Assembly: GCA_009792885.1 (NCBI GenBank)
Contig: WMCF01000008.1
Coordinates: 21,007,578-21,071,577 of the forward strand
Length of the DNA: 64,000 nt
Direction: 5' to 3'
DNA from: Eremophila alpestris peregrina
Lineage: Eukaryota; Chordata; Aves; Passeriformes; Alaudidae
Position 1 is the stretch's first letter. Each line of letters begins with the position of its first letter. Under the pieces are notes generated by a model. That model did no database searches. It was not told the origin of the DNA and worked only from the letters and a program-made list of their open reading frames with translations. Position numbers and translations under genes: made by a program. Of the stretch, positions 23,301 to 36,412 are shown one piece after another.

Positions 23301-26300
23301 GGTATAGGAGAGACCCTTTCTGAGAGAGAAGCTTTCAATGTTTCTTTCTCATAATGGCTTAATTTAGAATTACAAATTGCACAAGTTATCTTTTCAATTG
23401 ATAAATAAAATTGCTTAATTCAAGGCCAAAAATAAAGTATGGTGCTTCCTCTAGTTGTAGCTGCTGGCACATTTTAAAAAAGGAAATATCCTAGTGTTCT
23501 TTTTAAAAAAATTCTGAATATATGTATTTGATGCCATTATTAAAACAGTGCTCTGTTATCACACGCTGTGCTCTTATTCTTGTTGTTTCTCTTACAAGGA
23601 TTTGAGTTGTTGTCATCTGAGATAAAGGCCACACTTGTAAAACAGAAAAATAAACATTCTTTACAGTCTTGTTTATATTTATGTACAAGGTGAGACATTT
23701 AATGCAAAACCCAGTAGATACCAAAGAGGGCATCTTTATCACAATAATATTTACAATTTTATTTGGTCCTGGAGTTTAGGTTTCATCTCTTTTGAGATTC
23801 AGCCCTTGTTGTGCCATATTTATTATTCATCTGTTGTATCAGTTTCTGGTTCAATTTATCATTCCAGCTTAGGTGGCAAGAAAAATATTGTTCTCCATAC
23901 TAACGACTAGTAAGCCCTCCACTTAAATCCTATTCAGAATTTTGAAAGATGTATCAAGGTAAGAAGAATAAGAATACAAATAGGAGAAACTTTCAGGGTA
24001 ATTTTCAAGGTCACCAATGATATAAGAGACTCTCTTATCTTGTGTTCCTGTGGTTTTGGGGTATTCTTGAGTACAAATATTTCACAGTAGTACATAGAAA
24101 AACACAGAAGCACCATGTCTGAGCATTTATTGTCCTAAGAGCATGAAGGTGATTATGCATTTGATAAGGTGTGTCACCCTGAATATCAAAACCTTAAAAA
24201 AAAATATAACAGGTCAGTAATTTTGTGAGTTTCACACGTTTTTTACACATGAATTCATACAATAGAAACTATAGTAGAGAGATTACTACCTAGGCCTAAC
24301 AACATCCACATGCATATACTAAATTATGATTATTATTTAACAGAGTTGTTGATATTGCAATGTTTTGTTAATGCCAGAAAACGACAGTAATGTCGGAACT
24401 TGCTGCTCTTGATATTTCACAGTAAATTAATGATAGTGGAGCCTTTGAAAAACTATTCAACTTATACATAAGAAAAGAATGACCACTCAACCACTAAGTA
24501 AAAGACTTTGCTTTTTTTATGCACTTTAATAAACAAACTCACACAGACACGGAGCTATGATTTCCGAGTGGGAAAAACTGCCACCTTGCACATCCAACAG
24601 GGTAATGGAGTCTTCATGGATCTTCCATCCTCTATAACAATAATTAAAATTTGAAGCAACTCTGAGAAAAATAGGTAAAAAATATCACCTTTTCCACAAG
24701 ACCTGTACCACATGGTCATCTGTAATGATCAAACATTTCAATTAAGGAAAGAGCAAAACAATAATAGGGAATATTGTATATAGCTCTACTAAAATACTGC
24801 ATAGTATTAGCTGCATTAATATGCATATGAAAATTTTTTAAAAAGTAAATCAAAATAAACAGATTTATCTTGAATAAAAAACTCTAAATGAATTCTATTG
24901 TTATAGTCACTTTCAACTTCTTTTTTTAACTTAGCTCTTTCCAACAAACATAGCATTTGTTTTGTCTTAGCTTGTATTTCGTTCCACTAAAAATAATCCA
25001 AAGGAAACGAATCATGACTAGTTTTAAAATATACTTTTCAATCTAATAGTTTAAAAAAATTTCCATAGTCATGCATTTTTGCCAGAGATAATGAAAATTA
25101 AAGTTTTGAAAAGTTTTGGCCACATATTCCATCAACAGCTATAGGCAAAAATTTCATTTGTTAATTTATCTGAGAATCTTCAGCAACTATTCAGCACATT
25201 GAGAAGTCTTAATAATGCGCCTTAAACTAGTTTCACAGTTCTGTGGTTCTAAATTTTGTGTTGTGACATACAGATAATGATGCCCCAGAGCAGATTTATA
25301 AAATGTATGTTTCTGTTAGAATTTTTTCATTTTACTCATCATTTTTAAATGCTAGAGAGGTGGCTATTATATTGATTTGTATTTCAGCATCCTTAAAATG
25401 TCTATTTAGAAAGGATTCAGCAACCAATTTTCAGAGATTAATTTGCAAAGATACACATTACTTGAATGTCTAAAAATAGTGTTGCCAAGCAACAAGCTAA
25501 AATACAAGAATGTTACTAGAAGAAACTAAAATAAATATTAAATTTAACAATATATTCAGATTAACTCTGTCCTATAAACCTGGTATACTTTTCTGATGTC
25601 ATATTTTTAGTATGGAATTTCAACTAACATTCATCATGAAACAGGTCCTTCAAAGATCCATGCTTCTGAAATACTTGCCTTTTTTGCTGTGATTTGAAGA
25701 CGTTGGATGAATTCCTAAAACAATGCCAGTTGTGTTTAATTATTCATTATGCTACTGAACAAGTATTAGTATTCTGTGGGACTCTGGAGTAATGCTGAGC
25801 AGTGATTGTGGTGATGTTTCCAGATCTAGTTTGTTCTTTGAAGCTTATGCCTTTCTACACAGACCATTTCCTGAGGGACAGGGGGATATTGGCAGGCCAG
25901 CAGAAATGGGAATTGTGTCAAAACTGTACAGCGAATGACGAGGTGCTCAAGCGGGAGACTAAAAGAAAGTGCAGGGTTTAATTACAGCCTGCAAATCTTC
26001 ACAAACTGTGAAGAGAGAGAAGTCTAGGCTGTGCATTTGGCATTGATTTCTGAGCTATTATTAACTTTCCAGAAACACTTCAATGTTACAAAAGGTAAAG
26101 CTTCACATAACAGGAGCTACACCTTTCTGTTTTGCAATCCTAGGTAGTCTAACTGCTGTGAACAAGTGTCATCTAAGAAGCCAGAGGCCATTATGCAAAA
26201 CAGAATAACTACTTTCATGCCTGTATAGATTTACAGTAAATCTGAAAACACATTTCCACTTCACATTATAAAAATGTGTACTTGAAGGATTACAAATATT

Positions 26301-29300
26301 TTCTATTTCCCTTCTTAGACAGAGCCTTTCAGTGGTGAAAGTTTAACCCTTCTGCAACAATTCTCAATGGAAAAGGATCAAGTTGAATTCTAATGGTGGT
26401 CAAACACACAATGGATTACTGACAGCTTTTATATCACCTTTTTGAAAGCTGAGAAAACAAGCATATACAACTGTCAATGACCTAGGAAATCAAATAACCT
26501 TAATGAACTTTAATACTCTTTCTGCATTATCTGAGAACAAAAGTAACTAATGTATTACTGGTCTCTTGTCACAGCAGGTACTGTGTGGGGAAATAAGAAA
26601 GGAAACTGAAGGACCACAGAAAGCAGGACACATAATGTCACATTTCATGTGATGTTGTGGGTAGGACTGGGGCAGAGAGCCAGGCAGAGCCAACTGGCTT
26701 TGCCATGGATGAGTCCTGGAGGATGAATGGTACTATTCAGGCATGGGTGGAGCAGCTTGGGGGCAACCAGTAGACATGAAGTGTGAATCTGGAGAAGATT
26801 TTTGGCTATGAATCTCCCTTTAGAGGAGGAACCTTCCATAGCAGCTTAGCAGTGTCCCATAGTGATGACTAGTGTGATCTTCTAAACTTCATGCTTTTTT
26901 TCTCTTTCATATGTATTTTATTTCCATTACTTGTAAGTTAAATTCCAGTTTATATAGATTTAGTCTGGCAGCTGCGTTTCTCTCCAAAGTTTATTAGGTG
27001 TTCTACAGGGTCCTTCTGTCCTTTTCCAACACATCGAGAAAGGAAGTAGGTCCAGCTTAATATCTTGCATCCTAACAGAAATCTATGTTTTTCAACAGAA
27101 CACCTTGTCTCTTGACTATCTCAGCTGACAGTCTGCACAAGCAGTGATTCCCTACAGAGATGATGAATTTTGTATTCTCATCTTCTAAGGTCACCTGCCA
27201 TACCACTCTGCTAGCATATCCAGCTCAGAAATATATTTGTCATAAGACATCTCTTCTAGAATTTTTCTCTTTTCAAAAGAAAAAAGAATAATATTTTATA
27301 TCTGTCTTTAGGAGTTTATGTTGGGAGGGTATTAACATCTGAATAAAAATTACTGTCTCACTCCTATTTGCCTCCTGAAATACCAGTTCATTTGGGATTA
27401 TTATTCTATTCGTGTTCTGGCAGTGCCCATACAAGTAAACTAGCCACTGCCTGAGAGCACTCAGAAGCTGAGACACACTCATCTGTATTGTTAAATTATT
27501 AAAACAGACCCTTGTAAGGTTAACAACTGTACCAATTTGTACTTTTACAAGCTACCCCCAGACATGCTTTGTGAGCTAACACATGCCAAAGATCTTTCCC
27601 AATAGCAGAGTAAGTGAGCTCAATAGTACAAAAAAATATTTTCCCATGTCTACTGGCCTTATTTCCTACATAATACATGATTCACATAAAGTCACTTTAA
27701 TCTCTTTTTTTAAAGAAGGACTGCTTGCAGTCAAGGGAGTGGCTTACCCAGAGTAAGTAAAATTCCCTTCCTGAATTTTAACAATGGTGATTTTGACCAG
27801 AGATGACTGATATGCAGTGGGACCTCCTAAATGTAGCACTTACAGTGTTGTGCTACGAACATGCTATTTCCCAGATTTCCAAAGAATAAGTGGTATTTTC
27901 CCCATCACTATTTTCTGAGTGTAGAGGTAAATATAACCAGATTTTTGCAGATAGAAGGAACTAAAATGACACAGAGAAATTAATAAAATATTCATTAGTA
28001 ATTTCCTACTTAAGCTACTTCCCTATTCAGAAATCTTGTCTGTGTTACCATATGAGATACTTCAATTTCTTAATTCCATTGTTAAAAATGAAACTAGTAG
28101 CTCAATTTGTATTATTTCTGGGTCTTTTCACTTTCCTTCTTCAGAGAACAAGTGAGGCTTCTTAGTCTTCAGCCATCACACCACCAGGCCCAGTGTGATA
28201 GCTTATCATCAGTCTTTTAATAGCTATCTGATCAAATATTGTCTTCAGACACCTATTTGTCTCATCTTAAACATATATCTTAAGCTGCGTGTAGATTAAT
28301 TTTCAAAAATATCAGGCTTCAAAAACAGGTAAAAATTCAGTCATAAGTCAATGGCATCAGTGCACATTGCTACCCATACATTGCTCTTTTAAGCAATTCC
28401 AAAATCAAGGTTTTGGCTCTATTCACTGAAAAACTCTTAGATTTATAACTCAAGACTACATACCTTCCATTATTCTGATCAAATTTTAAAAGTCAATACA
28501 CGTTCCCTAATCTGTTCCAGTGATATTCAAGGTAATGGGAATCTCCAATAACTTTTGGTGTGTTTAAATAAAAAAACATTCTCCTAAACTCTGTCATAAA
28601 CAATTGGTTTTAAAAATTACAGAAACTAAAGGGCAAACATTGGTCTAGTGGGATATAGCTCTGATTTCTGTATATCCTATGGAGCTGTTGATCATTTGAT
28701 GATTGGTTTATTAGTTTTAGGTTTGGAATAACTGAGTTTTTTCACTCTTCAATGTTACTTTGTGTTCTTAGACTCTAAGACCCTGATACCTAATAAATGC
28801 TGGCTATGTTCAATAACATCAACCATAAACTGTGGGTTAAAATAAGAACTGTAGATAAAACACTTTTAACAAAGCCAGTGAGCAGATCCTTCATGGGTAG
28901 CTTTGAATGATGAATTCACAGAGCTGGTTGGTATGTATCTGATGTACTTGCCTAGGCATGAAAACAATTTTTACTTTTTTTTCTTGCTGACCAGCAACAA
29001 TCTTTTTACACACCTTTTTTTTTTTTCCCCAGAGTATTTCTCTATTTAAATAAAATGTCTCCTGATAGAAAGAGGAAGAAAACACCTTGAAATTAGCCAA
29101 TTTGAAATTCCTATGGAAAAATGTCAGAGGGAAAATTATGGCTCCGTGAAAATGAAGAATATCCCCTTATATTGAGACGAAGTCAAGAATGCTTTTGCAG
29201 TTTTCCTCATCATTTCCCATCAGCTATCTATATCTGGATCTATATATATCTAGAAGTTGTTCTATGATTTTTACTTTGGCAATAAAACAGAGTTAATAGG

Positions 29301-29724
29301 AGTGTTCTCCGAATTTGATAATTTCGGTTTTTTCCAAGGCCTTATTTTAGAAATAAGATTTCTGTTTCCATTTACTTATTTTCCTAGTCTGTTCAATCTG
29401 ATTCCTAAACAGCTTGGAGCAGATGTCTGTCTAGCACACCAATACTTTCCCAGAGTCAGACAAATCATTATGGTGCTGCTACTACTCAGTAACATTCTAC
29501 TCCCTTTTATTAATAGAGCTGTTACAAATGCTGATCTAAAGTCACAGGAAAACAGGACTATTGCAGCCTGGTGACTCAGTTTATGAACGAGGAGCTTATT
29601 GCTGCTGCCACTGAAGCATCAGTTTAAGTATTTTTATCAAGTCGTTAAAGGAATGATTCATGGACTGAAGCTTGCAAGGTTTGAAATCTTGGAAATTCCA
29701 GAATTCCATTGTAAAATTTGCATC

Positions 29725-29756
29725 TTTGTCAATTTTATTGACAAATATTGACAAAT
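29725..29756. repeat. Hairpin overlapping a 10-bp tandem duplication
   Basis: TTTGTCAAT and ATTGACAAA are 9-bp inverted arms around TTT. ATTGACAAAT is then repeated exactly at 29737-29746 and 29747-29756. Confidence 0.8.
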
Positions 29757-30136
29757 ATTCCTTAAATATCCAGGGCAGTCTTTTCCAGAGGTAAGGTATT
29801 TTAGTTAAAACAATGTATTTACCTTCCTATTGATAACATTGTTTTCTCCAATTCAATGGAAGCAGTTCTGTTTGAAAGTGACAGACACTTTAGAAATACT
29901 AACATTCTATTTCTGTTTTCTGTGGGAATATTTCTGGATAAAACCACACATTCAGGTTGCAGAACCAGCCAAAACAATTCTACAAATTGGCACTGATTAA
30001 TCATTGTAAATTTCTGCCCCATTTGTTAAATATAGCAAAAGTCATGAAAAATATAATTATCAGCACCATATTTCTTATTAAATGCACTGCAAAGGGCACA
30101 ATTTAATTAGGGAATTTCAAAAGTGTAAAAATCATC

Positions 30137-30180
30137 AAAAGATCACTATATCAACAATAAAAGATCACTATATAAACAAA
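30137..30180 (+). repeat. 22-bp tandem duplication
   Basis: Two adjacent copies beginning AAAAGATCACTATAT match at 20 of 22 positions. Confidence 0.85.
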
Positions 30181-33100
30181 AAATGTAACCATTTTTTCAT
30201 TGAAATATTTTCATTAGAAAATAAACTACTATTTCAACACTTATTTTTGAATTAAGTAATAAGTTTATTTCATGGCAATTGGAAGTCAGCTGAGCCACAT
30301 CTTTTAGTTAAAAATCTTTACTGAAGTCTAACCCACAGTTCTGTCAGCAATGCCCTATATTCCTGAGATACATCTTATTCACCCTGGCGAAATCTTTGCT
30401 TTTGCTAAATGTGGTTGCATGTCTGTGTGTGGGGCCAAAATGTCAAACCTCATATTTGTGTTTCCCCAGAGAACTGTGTGATCTAATTAGAAGCAATTCT
30501 ATAATTACTTTTTCAATAACTCAGACCTTTCTATACTCCTTTCCACAAAAGCTTACAAAATGACCTCACTTTTGACAGATTCTTCGCTGTTAAAAATTTT
30601 CCAGAAGATGTATGTTTGTTGTCAGGCATGAGGATAAATACTCAGAGCTGCTACCCTGGAGAAGAAAATCACAAATAATTTCTTCCAGCCCCACAAGGCT
30701 GATAGTGGTGGGTGAATGTAGGTTGCCCATATGCCTTACAGAGTGCTAAAACTGAAAAGGAGTCTCTCCCACAGCACGGATTTTACAGCCTTGTCAGTGG
30801 GTGTGGGCTGAAATGGCCATTTATTTCACTACCTCCTTACACCATTGTTCCCCCCACGACTCTCACACTTTGTTCTTCCCTGATAAAGATTCAAAATTTA
30901 CCACCATTACTGTGCAATAGTCTATGGTTTCCCAGTCTGCTGACAGAAATGTCAGGATGGACTGAGCTGGCCCAGCACTCTTCTGCTACTCAGTGGTCTA
31001 CATTTAAAAGTACTAACTTTCATTTTGAGTTAATTCTAGTGCAAATTCTCAGAACTGGCTGAGAATTTCCGCAAAAGTTAAGTTCCCTAAACCAAGTAAA
31101 CCGTTCTCTTGATACAGGTAATTTATAATTAATGTCATTCTGGATGTGTTTCCAGTTGATAATTTCATGCACACTTGCACTTTTTCCTTCAGTGTAAATG
31201 TTGGTATAGGTTTGCTGAAATGCAATTTAGAGCTTAGAGTCATTTTGTGCCCCAAAGATATTTTCATACATAGATCATTTAATCGAGTTTATTATTCTAA
31301 TATAAACTAGTTCAGGTGCCCCTAGCTATTTTATTCATTTACAAACTTCTCAAGAAGACAGCAGCAGATGAAGACAACTACCAAAGATGACAGCAATTCC
31401 TAATATTTATATTGCTTAGATGGTGTCACTTTCTTAGTTTGCAGAAAACAAAGGGTGCCATTATTTTCCCTCAATGGTTCTTTCATCTTCTTAAATTTCT
31501 AGAGTTCTCTTCCATCCCTTTTGAAATGTGTAGGTCTGTCCTTAAAATAAACTTAAGAGTTAGGATGAAACTGTTGGATAAAAAAGAATTTAAATTTACA
31601 AAGGAATTAATGCAGAACCATTTGCCCTGGCCAAATCTATCCTCATACAGTATCACTTTAAAATCCTCTGTTACTCTTCTTTTTTTCCTTGCTGTCATCT
31701 TCCAAATGTTGCAAAAATGGCTTCTGAGGAAATGTTCACATAATTAATTCATTATAATTGTCTTTCTTTATTATGCAGCATATCCAGTACTCCTATAACC
31801 ATAACTTTTTTCTGTTTGTACATTTTATTTCTAACTGTATTTTACCGATTTCATTATGTCATTTGAAATCACTTTACTTGAATAATCCCCTTAAAATGAA
31901 ACAATCTGAGTGTACTTGGGTTTATTAACTTCTCTTGTCCAGATTGTCTACTGAAGTAAGTGAGATATTGTACAGTAGGTTTGTGCTTGGTTGTTCCTGG
32001 AATTTTTCCTCATCTTTTTTAAATAACTATTTTTTATTGTCTCAGAAGCTAACAGAGGTAATTTTCTTTTAATAAATGTAACAGTATATGTTAAATGGTG
32101 CAACATTAAAATAATGTGTAGTCAATGTGCTCAGTACCAAGAAAAACCTCAAATTTCTCCTAAAAGTATGAGACTCCCTTGTAAAAATCATATTTAATGC
32201 ATTCTGGATTGAATAAACATTATGCATCTGAAATAAAAAGAAAGAATAGTGAGATAAAAAGCTGGATCAAGTTAGGAACTTGGGGAAGAACAGGAATAGT
32301 AAAGCTGACTAACCTTTAGGCCCCAACAGTGCAAACCAGAGGTTAAATTGCCTAGAATCCCTAAGAGGCCCTAAAAGTAGAGACTTGCAAGCCAAAATGA
32401 ATTTGTAATGTGTGTGTGGGGGGCGAGGATACAACCACAGAAGACAGGGCAGAGAAGTTAGTGCGTGAATAAATCAGCTGAAAATGTCTAAGTATTTCCC
32501 ACTTTCTTAAGCTCGGCCATGTGACTTAGGTGTAAGGGAACACATCTCCTTCCGCTTGAAATCTGTACTCTCAAATGTAGTTAAAAACACTGTCAATTCA
32601 TTAATCTTTTCTGTTTCAACAAAGTAGCAACACTTACTCTCTCATTTTAGTAGTCAAAATTCTAACACTGAACAGAGAGATTTTCCCTATGATTTCAGTT
32701 ATTTCTGGCATTACGTCAACTATGTAAGTTGCTCCATAGTATTGGCAGGCAGACCCACAATATCATTTTCAAGCTTTTCCTTAGTTCAAAAAGGATCTGA
32801 AAATTATGTGGTGGGAGGAAAACAAAGTTATTAGGAAAACAACTCTGTATTTGGTACAAAAGCTAGTACCAGGGAGAGAATTCCAAGCTCCTGTTCTTCA
32901 ACTAGTCTGTATTTTTTTTCCCTGTACTATGAATATTATGTCCAAAATATCAGATCTTAGAAGGAAGAAGGGGTTTCAAGAGCAGAATTATTTGTGAAGT
33001 TCCAACAATAGCACTCTTCAGTCAAGCTGGATTTGTTGTGTCTTTCTTAGTCTGATTTTGGAATACTGCTGTCTTGTACAGAGCTGATTCAAAGAAGGGG

Positions 33101-35101
33101 TGAGCACATAGCAATAGTTGAGAAATGTTTATGTCATAATGATAAATATCTAATCCAGAAAAGCATGTCTGATATTTAGCAAAAGCAAAAACTAAACCTC
33201 AATAGTTTCCAATACTCTCAGGGGAAGCTTTTATCAAAACGCTTTTAAGTGTCCACCTCTACATGATCCTTCAGCTGAGCTGTAAAAGACACCAACACTG
33301 AATTTTTCTGTGTTGTCCCAGGCAGCAGCACTGTTTTACTCATACCCTTCAGCCTCAATAAAGCATGTCTTAGATTAGGCTGAGAATTGCCTAATGTATG
33401 GATTGTTAGGTCTGGGCTAAATGCCAAACTTCTCAGCTGTCTTACGACTTAGATAGTTCTGGGTATGAACACAAACAGAACTTTATGGATATAGAAAGCA
33501 TTCATGTTGAAATTGGAAGATCTTGGATGTAAATAGTTAAATGGCATTCAGAAAATGTAAAGAGATATTTGCAAACCTGAAATATAAGGACCTTTTATTA
33601 TGATAATTTTTTTAATGTTTTAATTAATTCAACCAAAATCAAAACATAATCACAAAGGCCAATCTGTGAGAAATTTTTCACAGGTAATGATAATCATCTT
33701 TTTGGACTGCCATGCTGCCATGTGCTATTATCTCTCTTCCCCAGTCACAGCCCAATGCATATTATCTCAAATCCTGTGTACACTTCTAAAAAAGATGTTT
33801 AAACAATGGAGAAAAAATACAGTTTAAGGGGTCTGCTTACAAATAAATGGTAGTAAAATTTTGAACTTTGAACATTTCTTGGTTGAGAGTCTATTTTCTA
33901 CTAAGATTTGCCTTGTTGATGTGTTATCTTCCCCAATTAGAAAAAAACATTTTTTAATGTGTAGTATAATTAATTTAATTTTTGGGAAGTTGCAATTAAA
34001 AATTCAAGTGCAGGAAAATTTTATCCTGGCTTGGACAACTCCCCTACCACAGAATATTTGCGGAGCAGTAGAAAAGTGGGCTGCATTTTACTTTTTTTAA
34101 AAGAAACTTTGTGTTGGGAAGGTTCTGATTTGCTCACAAAGTGAGTTCATTTATAAATGAAATACAGCTCTTAACAGCCCTTAACTAAAGATTAAGCTTC
34201 AATATCCAGTGAAGCCACTTTATAAGCAAAATTCCTGAGGACATCTAGTTTATATAAGAGGTTCATGTTATTGAATAAGTTTGTTGGGCATCCTTGAAAC
34301 AGGGGTCCACTTACCAGGAAGTTTTAACCATTTTTGCTCACTTCATTTTAGATTTTAATTCACAAAAAACAGATGTTTGTTATTATATAAAAGTAACATT
34401 CATCTGAAAGCGATTAAAACAAATCCTGCAAGTCACCTAAGAATAATGAAAAACAATTTGTTCTCATCGCAGTGAAATGTGTCATACTGATTCTGGTCTG
34501 TAGACCAAAACTAATTTTGTTGTCACATTTTTTGGATCTTTACTGGAGTCATAAACTTTAAAAATATGCAAATTTTTCTGTCATACTTCTGAGATATTGA
34601 TTATTTACATTCTTGTCTATCAAAGTTGATCGGTTGTTTCTTTCTGAAGAACAAAAAATTGTCATCTGAAAGATGTTTGAAATAGCCAGTGTACCAGAAT
34701 GCACTGCTGTGATCATTACAAGAGATCAAGTGTGTAGAAGTCTTGAATAAAACTAAGAGATATGGATAAAGAAAAGGAGTAAGCTGTGTTAGTGGTAAAA
34801 CCAAACACCCTGTCTGAAAAAGTAAAAAATCCCACCAGTGTTGGATGAATCATTCTTGCTATTTTTGCTTTTACATCTCCAAAATGTGTTCTGTTTTAGA
34901 GATAGCCAGGAAAATTGCCTCCTGAAAGATACACCAAAAAAAAAAAAAAAAAAAAGGAGAAAATTTTGTGCTCATTTTTTGATCTAAATCAAATAGTTAG
35001 GACACCTTCAAGAGAGTTCACCTGTCTTATACTTAGCTTTTCAAGATTATTTAGGCTCTGCAGTCTGCCTAAAATCAGACCATCTGGGCACTGAAAATTG
35101 C

Positions 35102-35500
35102 CTATACGTATTTTTTATAATAGCCAAGTACAGTGCCATTAAGGAATTCCTCATGCTTTGGTGCTGCCATAGGTGGAGGCACAGATGGAGGCACAAATGG
35201 AGGCACAAATGGTGCATCATGAAGATCCCAGCACACTGCTGATAAAAGAGGACAGAAGCCATGGGATTGTCCCTCTTTCTTCTCAGCATCCTTACAACTT
35301 TCTAAGGCTCGATTCCATGTTTTTTCTATAGGAAGATCATCTACTATCTCTTCACTAATGTTGGCTGATTTGTCCTTAAAACAGCCTTGAGCACCATTCC
35401 CCCAAGAACTAAACAGTGTAAAGAGTGAGTGAGTGAGCGAGTAATCACCTTTGTGACGTCTCCAACATGTTATCCAGGCTGCTTTTAAAAAGTTGTCCAC
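35102..35500 (-). pseudogene. 132-codon proline-rich open frame, possibly ERV gag-derived
   Basis: An uninterrupted minus-strand frame of about 132 codons; its first codon here is GTG, and an in-frame stop lies a few codons upstream. I do not recognise it securely. A cysteine- and tryptophan-containing N-terminal half is followed by an acidic stretch (SEEIVDDLPIEKTWNRALES), then a proline-rich block made of FVPP/FVPP/SVPP repeats near residues 97-110, and a short tail. A PPxxPP region after a helical acidic segment resembles the matrix-to-capsid linker of retroviral gag proteins. About 240 bp upstream on the same strand lies an LTR, but no primer-binding site separates them, so a link is unproven. 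It could also be a chance frame. Confidence 0.3.
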
Positions 35501-35738
35501 ACATGTCTGTTAACACTTTTGGAGATGTGGGCCTCAGCTCACGTCTTGCTGTTATGGAGCAGTGGTTGTATCATGACTCAGGAAGATGTTTGTATTGAAG
35601 CAATCAGGAAAAGCTCACTTCTACAGATTTAATTAATTGGGGTTGTTTTCTTTTGGGGTTTAGTTTCTTCCCATTTTTCCTTATTCATCAGTATTATCAA
35701 TATAATTTCTCAGGCATATGTCAAAATACCTGTGTCTC
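35501..35738. other. Spacer between open frame and LTR
   Basis: AT-rich with no primer-binding site recognisable on the minus strand next to the LTR end. Confidence 0.5.
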
Positions 35739-36236
35739 TGTGATGGTGTTAACCCCAGCCTACAATTAAACACAATCCAGCCACTTGCTTATTCCTATCC
35801 CCACTCCCACCAGTAGGATACAGGAAAAGAGCAGAAGAGAAAAATTGAAAAAAGTTATAAGTCAAGATAAAGACAGGTTAACAGGTGAAAGAAACAGAAA
35901 AAAACCCCAAAGCCACCAACAAAACAAAGCAACAAATAAACCCAAACAAAAACAACCAGCCAACCAAGTGATGCAAAGGCACTCACCTGCTCCTAGTCAG
36001 CAGATCAGTGCACAGTCAGACTCCAAGAAAGAGGTGCCATGGAATAAGTACACCACCACCCCTCCAGTTTTTATTGCTGAGCTTGACATTATATAGAACT
36101 GAATATCTCTTTGGTCAATTAGGAACAACTGTCCCAGCTGTGTCCTCTTCCAACATCTTGCCTGTTCCTAGCCTACTTGTTATGGGGACAAAGGAGATGT
36201 TGATGCTGTGGAAACACTGTTTATCAACAGGTATAA
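35739..36236 (-). mobile_element. ERVL-type LTR, antisense, truncated
   Basis: On the plus strand it starts TGTGATGGTGTTAACCCCAG, the reverse of the GGCTGGGGTTAA end of the LTR at 20797. It continues through CTCTTTGGTCAATTAG, CAACTGTCCCAGCTGTGTCC and GTTTATCAACAGG, all in family order reversed. The U3 start is missing. The middle contains an A-rich expansion at about 35890-35950. Confidence 0.7.
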
Positions 36237-36370
36237 TATTGGAGGATCTAGGTTCTGTTGCACTCAAGTGACTCTAACTACATGACTCCTATTTCCTGAA
36301 AAGCTGTGGAAAAGTCTTCAGAGATTTTTTTGATTAATGTTTTTACAGTGGAATTTGATAATACCTATAG

Positions 36371-36412
36371 GACCATAGAATGGATTGGAGGAGACCTTAA
36401 AGATAATCTATG
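36371..36412 (-). mobile_element. Short CR1 3' end fragment
   Basis: ACCATAGAATGGATTGGAGG followed by AGACCTTAAAGATAATCTA matches the reversed CR1 terminus over about 42 bp only. Confidence 0.55.

Larger units (their letters stand above)
23301..35101. other. Long stretch without recognised genes or interspersed repeats
   Basis: I see no CR1, LTR or gene in about 11.8 kb. Local features are a poly(T) run near 29012, a hairpin plus tandem pair at 29725-29756, a 22-bp tandem duplication at 30137-30180 and a poly(A) run at about 34935-34954. Open frames reach about 116 codons (30712-31062) but show no domain. The stretch may hold ancient repeats or conserved non-coding elements that cannot be recognised without comparison. 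Confidence 0.5.

Noticed and set aside
30712..31062. A 116-codon plus-strand frame
   Set aside because: No domain, no repeat origin, no splice or promoter context that I can support; probably chance.
35425..35442. GAGT repeats, considered as a CRISPR-like or satellite array
   Set aside because: A five-unit tetranucleotide microsatellite; CRISPR arrays do not occur in such nuclear DNA.
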